A stretch of DNA of 27,315 nucleotides from a virus: IMG/VR virus record IMGVR_UViG_3300032298_000906, positions 1 through 27,315 of that record, one strand, 5' to 3'. The first letter of the stretch is position 1; each line of letters starts with the position of its first letter. Position numbers and translations under genes: made by a program. The notes under the pieces are model-generated. The model made no database searches, was not told where the DNA came from, and saw only the letters and a list, made by a program, of their open reading frames with translations. This document shows positions 23,671-27,315 of this stretch, piece after piece.

Positions 23671-24297
23671 TTATTGGAGGCCTCGTATAATATTTACGAG
23701 TTGTTCCTTTAGGAACTTTTGTGCCTTTGGATCGCCTTGTAATTCTCTTGCCATATTTAAAGCCTGGTATCCACCTCTATTATTCATAAGGTGTTCATAA
23801 ACAACTGTAGGATAAGCACCAGGAGCAGATGGTTGAGCAACAATATCAACAGTAACGATTTCAAAGTCACTAACTTGACCTGAACCGTTGTCTTCAACAT
23901 TACCGCTTCCTCTGCTACTAACGCCTAGCTTTACACCTGATTCTAACATTGTCTTGATCAACTGCCCCATTGGAGTTGGCAAAATTTTAAGTTTGCCATA
24001 TCCATTAGGTCCATCCATCCACATCTCGGTAATCATGTGTGAAACACGATCTAAGTTGATTCTTAAGTCTTGTGGATGGTCTACTTCTCCAAGGACACTG
24101 TATCCGCCACTTATTTGGTCATTAAGTGTTTTGACAGCCTTAGCGATTTCAGGAACAGGATAAACCCTTTGATTAGCATTTCTTACACCACCTTGGATGC
24201 AGATACCTTTCATATAAAGGTCTTTTCCTTCATGACCTTCGCTCTCAACGACCATCTTTGCTTGGTCGAATGATAGATGTTCTTGAAGATAGAGCAC
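23671..24297 (-). CDS. gp21: Prohead core protease, T4 gp21 family (208 aa, GTG start)
   Basis: Serine protease of the S77 family that matures the prohead by cutting gp22, gp23 and other core proteins. Visible motifs: ICIQGGVRNANQRVYP (residues 32 to 47), GEVDHP with H74 as the candidate catalytic histidine, LGVSSRGSG with S127 or S128 as the candidate nucleophile, and VDIVAQPSAPGA with D151. This H...SS-RG...D-x-V-x-x-PS pattern is typical of the family. Start: GTG at 24297 behind AAGGGG, four bases after the upstream stop codon, with no suitable upstream ATG. The C-terminal end overlaps a possible weak promoter and hairpin before gp22. Confidence 0.93.
   Translation of the reverse strand: MLYLQEHLSFDQAKMVVESEGHEGKDLYMKGICIQGGVRNANQRVYPVPEIAKAVKTLNDQISGGYSVLGEVDHPQDLRINLDRVSHMITEMWMDGPNGYGKLKILPTPMGQLIKTMLESGVKLGVSSRGSGNVEDNGSGQVSDFEIVTVDIVAQPSAPGAYPTVVYEHLMNNRGGYQALNMARELQGDPKAQKFLKEQLVNIIRGLQ
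23682..23700 (-). promoter_or_regulatory. Hairpin with a degenerate late-promoter-like core before gp22
   Basis: A perfect 6-bp inverted repeat CTCGTA/TACGAG with a 7-base loop spans the 3' end of the gp21 gene. On the minus strand it contains CGTAAATATTA, which differs by two bases from the GATAAATATTA element seen elsewhere. A weak late promoter inside a hairpin is possible. Confidence 0.3.
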
Positions 24298-24303
24298 TAT
24301 AAA

Positions 24304-25251
24304 TTACCCCTTGCTTCCGATGATGCTCTTCTTATTAGGAGCACTATCCTTGGAACCTGACTTTTCAGCACCGTGTCCAGCTGGAACATTCTTAAGATGC
24401 TTAATACCAGCCTTACCACCTGGAACATTTACATTTTTAGCATTGTCTTCTTTAGTTGTTGGATTAAGAAGTCCACCAGTTGATCCTTTTGTAGAACCTT
24501 GATCCTGACGCATCATGTTCTCTGTAGTTCCGCCCATGTCATTCTTACTAGCAACTATACTTTTTTTGTTTACACCAGCTTCTTCGCTTGACCCTAGTAC
24601 ACCTTTTGTAACCTTCTCAACATATTCTCTCATCTGCTCTGTTGGTGAAAGATCGATATCTTCAATGTCTTCAAAGTTAAAGGACTCATCTGCTTCCTCT
24701 TCCTCTTCTTCACCCTCTTCTTCACCCTCTTCCTCTTCATCACCAAAGTCTGGATCGTTCTCACCATCATGATGCTCTGGCTCACCTTCTTCGTCAGCCA
24801 TTAGCTTTTCAAACTCTGCCTTAAGGTCGTCAAGTGCATCTTCAAGATCCATTACACGATCTTCAATCTCACCTTCACTACCCATTTCGTCTTCGTCGCC
24901 TGCATCTATATCCATGTCCATGCTGTCGTCGTCGCCGGCATTTGCGCTAATATCACTAACGAACTCATCGCCTACGTCACCACCCATTGGCTCTTCAGAA
25001 AAAGCAATAAAAGCTTCTTCTACAGATTCTTCTTCCATGTCGTCATCGTCGCACTTTGCGGCTTCTTCCATTTCTTCATCGTCGTCTTTTTTAGCTTCGT
25101 CGATGTCAACGTCCTTCATCTCTTCTTCAAAGAGACCTTCGTAAATCTCACGTGACTTTCCAACAACTAGTGTGTGAAATAGTTCTTCTGCTTTTTCCTG
25201 CTCGCCATTGACAATGTACTCAAGCAACTTTTCAAAATTCTGATTGGCCAT
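24304..25251 (-). CDS. Highly acidic prohead core protein, gp67-like (315 aa)
   Basis: The first 45 residues form an amphipathic helix (FEKLLEYIVNGEQEKAEELF, then VGKSREIYEGLFEEE), resembling the N-terminal helix of T4 gp67 (KLFxExMxxR-type). The rest is dominated by Asp and Glu, with runs such as EEEEGEEEGEEEEEE near residue 180. A short helical stretch (MREYVEKVTKGVLGSSE) follows at about 207 to 223. The C-terminus is Lys/Gly/Asn-rich (NKKSIIGSKG). T4 gp67 is only about 80 residues, so this is an enlarged version or a functional analogue; gp68 is an alternative. Position directly upstream of gp21 and gp22 supports a prohead core role. The ATG has a strong AGGAGA site, and a perfect late promoter lies about 140 bases upstream inside the previous gene. 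Confidence 0.72.
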   Translation of the reverse strand: MANQNFEKLLEYIVNGEQEKAEELFHTLVVGKSREIYEGLFEEEMKDVDIDEAKKDDDEEMEEAAKCDDDDMEEESVEEAFIAFSEEPMGGDVGDEFVSDISANAGDDDSMDMDIDAGDEDEMGSEGEIEDRVMDLEDALDDLKAEFEKLMADEEGEPEHHDGENDPDFGDEEEEGEEEGEEEEEEADESFNFEDIEDIDLSPTEQMREYVEKVTKGVLGSSEEAGVNKKSIVASKNDMGGTTENMMRQDQGSTKGSTGGLLNPTTKEDNAKNVNVPGGKAGIKHLKNVPAGHGAEKSGSKDSAPNKKSIIGSKG

Positions 25252-25343
25252 GATTATCTCCTATAGTTAAGGCTGTCGTATTATTTAAGAGTTATTTAAT
25301 CAAAAGCAGAGAAATAGGTGAAAAATTGAAGATTTGGCAAGAT

Positions 25344-25919
25344 TTAAACGATCATTTCATACATCTGATCGTAAGTTATATGTTTCAAGTTATTTATATT
25401 TTGCCACTCATTTATGATCTTTGTATCATTACTTAATACTCTATAAAAATATCGATCAGGAAATTCTTTAAATGTAGTTTCGGTTTGTCTCATCCAATTT
25501 CCATAATATGTAGCAGATTCATTTGATCTTTTATAATTCGGAGTGTCTGAATATACATTATTGAAATAATTATCAATTCCGTAATAATCAAAACCTAAAA
25601 TAAAAATTTCTTTATGACCATCACTTCCTGCTTTTTGCAACGCTGTTGGTCCGCTCGACCACCCTCTCGGACTTTTAAAAAATCTTAACCCTTTATATTT
25701 GTCATATCTAGTATTAGGATTTGTCCATACTTCATTTTCAAGTTGATAACCTGTGCCACATATTTCTACAACCATTTTTGGATCAACTGCTATAAGATAA
25801 TTAGGTTTGAATTCTCTATACAGAGCATTACATCCATATATAAATCCTCTTTTTCCTAATTTTTTTAAGTTGACACCTATACGACTACGACCGTTGCCTA
25901 AAACAAATGCTCTAGACAT
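25344..25919 (-). CDS. DUF115/sialyltransferase-like protein (191 aa)
   Basis: The N-terminus reads MSRAFVLGNGRSR (GNGRSR at residues 8 to 13), followed by IYGCNALYREF (27 to 37) and AVDPKM (44 to 49), then EIFILGFDYYG later. This is the pattern of the DUF115 and GT42 sialyltransferase-like Rossmann fold, in which GNG-x-S binds a nucleotide and a GCN or RCN strand follows. I infer a nucleotide-sugar or pterin-type binding fold; the actual reaction is not known. The ATG overlaps the stop of the preceding gene by one base (TAATG), so it is co-translated. It lies among head genes, which is unusual. Its 3' end contains the late promoter for the following gene. Alternative: a structural protein that has lost activity. 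Confidence 0.7.
   Translation of the reverse strand: MSRAFVLGNGRSRIGVNLKKLGKRGFIYGCNALYREFKPNYLIAVDPKMVVEICGTGYQLENEVWTNPNTRYDKYKGLRFFKSPRGWSSGPTALQKAGSDGHKEIFILGFDYYGIDNYFNNVYSDTPNYKRSNESATYYGNWMRQTETTFKEFPDRYFYRVLSNDTKIINEWQNINNLKHITYDQMYEMIV
25391..25398 (-). promoter_or_regulatory. T4-type late promoter (perfect TATAAATA) for the core-protease-capsid genes
   Basis: The minus strand reads TATAAATA exactly, within the last 55 bases of the DUF115-like gene. RNA would start near 25385, giving a leader of about 134 bases to the ATG at 25251. It is well placed to drive the acidic core protein, gp21, gp22 and gp23, ending at the terminator at 21329 to 21355. Confidence 0.6.
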
Positions 25920-26164
25920 TAGGCAACCGATTCTGCTGGCGGTTGTGCATACATTGTACTAATTGATTCGCTATCTCTTTCCATATCGAGATAGTGTTGA
26001 TCACTTGCACGACGAAGTTGATTAATCTGTTTTAATGTTAAGCGAATTTTACGTGTATCATCTTTTTTTATAACATTATGATCTTTTTCAGAATCATAAC
26101 GATTATCATCTTGGTTAAGGTCTTGGCCTTCTTTGTTAAAATAAAAAAGTTCTCGTAAAATCAT
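25919..26164 (-). CDS. Conserved small protein between PAAR and DUF115-like genes (81 aa)
   Basis: Complete ORF with a weak AGGT site before the ATG, 17 bases after the PAAR stop codon. It begins MILRELFYFNKEGQDLNQDD and has a basic central helix (TRKIRLTLKQINQLRRASDQ), then a charged tail ending AQPPAESVA. I recall short proteins with a RK-x-RLTL-x-QINxLR segment lying downstream of gp20 in marine T4-like phages, but their role is unknown. A prohead core or portal-associated function is suggested only by position. Its stop overlaps the next ATG. Confidence 0.75.
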   Translation of the reverse strand: MILRELFYFNKEGQDLNQDDNRYDSEKDHNVIKKDDTRKIRLTLKQINQLRRASDQHYLDMERDSESISTMYAQPPAESVA

Positions 26165-26181
26165 ATTGTATTTACCTATTT

Positions 26182-26457
26182 TTATCCTACATATACTGTA
26201 GTATTACCATCCTTAACTGTCTTTGCTCCACAATTTCTAGTGTCATTAACTCTATGAACTTTAACATTATATGCAAAAACTGTTGCACTTGTACCTTCAG
26301 CTTCTGGATTTGTATGTCCTTGATTATCACCATTAGCATCATCACCTTTAACTATTATAGGTTTATTCATTACTTTAACAGTTGTTTTTCCCGGAGTTTT
26401 AAATCTTCCTTCACCGTGGTCATCAGGATCATTTTCTACTGCTGCTAATTCAGGCAT
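26182..26457 (-). CDS. PAAR-motif spike-tip protein (91 aa)
   Basis: PAAR proteins cap the membrane-piercing spike of contractile tails (gp5.4 in T4) and usually bind one metal ion. The length fits the single-domain family. Visible features: GEGRFKTPGKTTVKVMNKPI leading to VKGDDANGD (residues 36 to 44), QGHTNPEAEGTSATVF (46 to 61), KVHRVNDTRNCG (66 to 77) and a final NTTVYVG. H14, H48, H68 and C76 are candidate zinc ligands, matching the usual three His plus one Cys set. The ATG is preceded by AAGGAAA. It lies twelve bases after the portal gene, in the head module rather than with baseplate genes. Confidence 0.85.
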   Translation of the reverse strand: MPELAAVENDPDDHGEGRFKTPGKTTVKVMNKPIIVKGDDANGDNQGHTNPEAEGTSATVFAYNVKVHRVNDTRNCGAKTVKDGNTTVYVG

Positions 26458-26468
26458 TTTATTTTCCT

Positions 26469-27315
26469 TTAAGCTGGAGGAGTACTAGTTGGTGGTGCTG
26501 GTTCAGAAGTTGTAGGCATTGCTTGAGCACCCATATCTGGTTCTAATCCTAATTCATCACCTTCCGGTGGAGCTTCTAATCCTTGCTCAAGTCCACCAGC
26601 AGTAATTCCCATACCACGAAGTTCTGCTTGTGCTCCTGCACCGTCTCTACCGATTTCTCTATTTTCCTCACGCCATAATCGTTCATTTTCAACAATTTCT
26701 TCTTGGCTTAATCCGAGATAACGCTTCATAGCAAATCTTTTACTCATATAAGGAACTTCTTGCATAGTTGTAAATGTTTGAACACGAGCTGTATCAAGTT
26801 CACTTAATCTATAAGCAGCAAAGTTTTGTGGAGGATTAAATTGAATGTCAAACAACGAATCATCAATAAGAATACCGTTCTCTTTCATATAAAGTTTAAA
26901 TTCTAAATTAAACTCGTCTGATATCAGACTCTGAAGTCTTTCACAGTATTTGTTAAATCTTAATTCTTGAATATATGCTGTACCTACGCGACCATCACTA
27001 AAAACCGCAGCAGAATCATCTGGTCCTGTTGGTAGATAGCTACTTGGAATACGTAAAGCACGGAATAGCTTATTAGTAAAATAACGTAAGTCGTCAATTT
27101 CACCTAAATTAGTTCCGCCCGGTAATGTATCAACTTTAGATCCACGTCCTTCTGCTGTTTGTGGAAAGAAGTAATCTTCATTAATTGAAAGTGGATTATA
27201 ACTTGCATCAACTACACTAGTTCCTCCACCTGTTGCACTTGGAATTCTGCGTTGATGAATCTCATTCTTAACTCTTTCAACAAAACTCATTGCCATATGT
27301 GATGGCATGTTACCA
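26469..27315 (-). CDS. gp20: Portal vertex protein, T4 gp20 family (C-terminal part, 5' truncated)
   Basis: The reading frame continues upstream of 27308 (G-N-M) to the window end, so the true start lies outside and the methionine at 27308 is internal. The visible 282 residues contain DTLPGGTNLGEIDDLRYF, then KLFRALRIPSSYL, and RVGTAYIQELRFNKYCERLQ. These match the T4 gp20 segments TLPGGQNLGEIDDI and ELKFSKFI as I remember them. The portal dodecamer initiates head assembly, gates DNA packaging and joins the neck. The C-terminal tail is rich in Gly, Glu and Pro (PPEGDELGLEPDMGAQAMP) and ends in a Thr/Pro-rich stretch, a variable region in this family. Confidence 0.95.
   Translation of the reverse strand, partial: GNMPSHMAMSFVERVKNEIHQRRIPSATGGGTSVVDASYNPLSINEDYFFPQTAEGRGSKVDTLPGGTNLGEIDDLRYFTNKLFRALRIPSSYLPTGPDDSAAVFSDGRVGTAYIQELRFNKYCERLQSLISDEFNLEFKLYMKENGILIDDSLFDIQFNPPQNFAAYRLSELDTARVQTFTTMQEVPYMSKRFAMKRYLGLSQEEIVENERLWREENREIGRDGAGAQAELRGMGITAGGLEQGLEAPPEGDELGLEPDMGAQAMPTTSEPAPPTSTPPA

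Noticed and set aside
24515-24772. Ser-rich plus-strand ORF opposite the acidic core protein
   Set aside because: Poly-Ser is the antisense reading of Asp/Glu codons; it is a shadow.

Overview
This AT-rich window looks like part of the late (virion) region of a T4-like marine myovirus, of the kind that infects open-ocean bacteria such as cyanobacteria or SAR11. Every gene I accept lies on the minus strand, so transcription runs from high to low coordinates. The family assignment rests on an ordered T4 head module (portal gp20, prohead core, protease gp21, scaffold gp22, major capsid protein gp23) and on several perfect or one-base variants of the T4 late-promoter octamer TATAAATA at gene borders. 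Nothing visible fixes the host.

Head module (27315 to 21380): the C-terminal half of the portal protein, a PAAR-type spike-tip protein, an 81-residue basic/acidic small protein, a protein with a DUF115/sialyltransferase-like N-terminus that is unexpected in a head cluster, a very acidic gp67-like prohead core protein, then gp21, gp22 and gp23. A clear intrinsic terminator follows gp23. Together these genes build and mature the prohead: gp20 nucleates it, gp67-like and gp22 form the core, gp21 digests the core and trims gp23.

Small structural genes (21314 to 18257): a 93-residue conserved-looking protein, a 125-residue virion-type protein, a 496-residue fibre-like protein, a 115-residue beta protein and a 155-residue protein carrying a fibre-tip module.

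Giant fibre region (18228 to 1, about 18 kb): four enormous genes (1458, 1922, 1568 and at least 831 codons) with two small genes between the pairs. They form two pairs of collinear paralogues. The 1458/1922 pair has the same seven-module repeat architecture, and its whole length difference of 464 residues can be accounted for by two inserted domains, one of them LamG-like. The 1568/partial pair begins with eight W-Y-DIV-YGG-type modules in the same order. Beyond those the 1568 protein has a beta-helix and a seven-repeat Asp-box beta-propeller; the partial one has a beta-helix interrupted by a helical insertion. Each giant gene has its own late-promoter-like sequence. One of these promoters sits inside a hairpin that would hide the ribosome binding site in read-through RNA.

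No gene-free stretch exceeds about 120 bases. I saw no tRNA, CRISPR array, insertion sequence or integrase.
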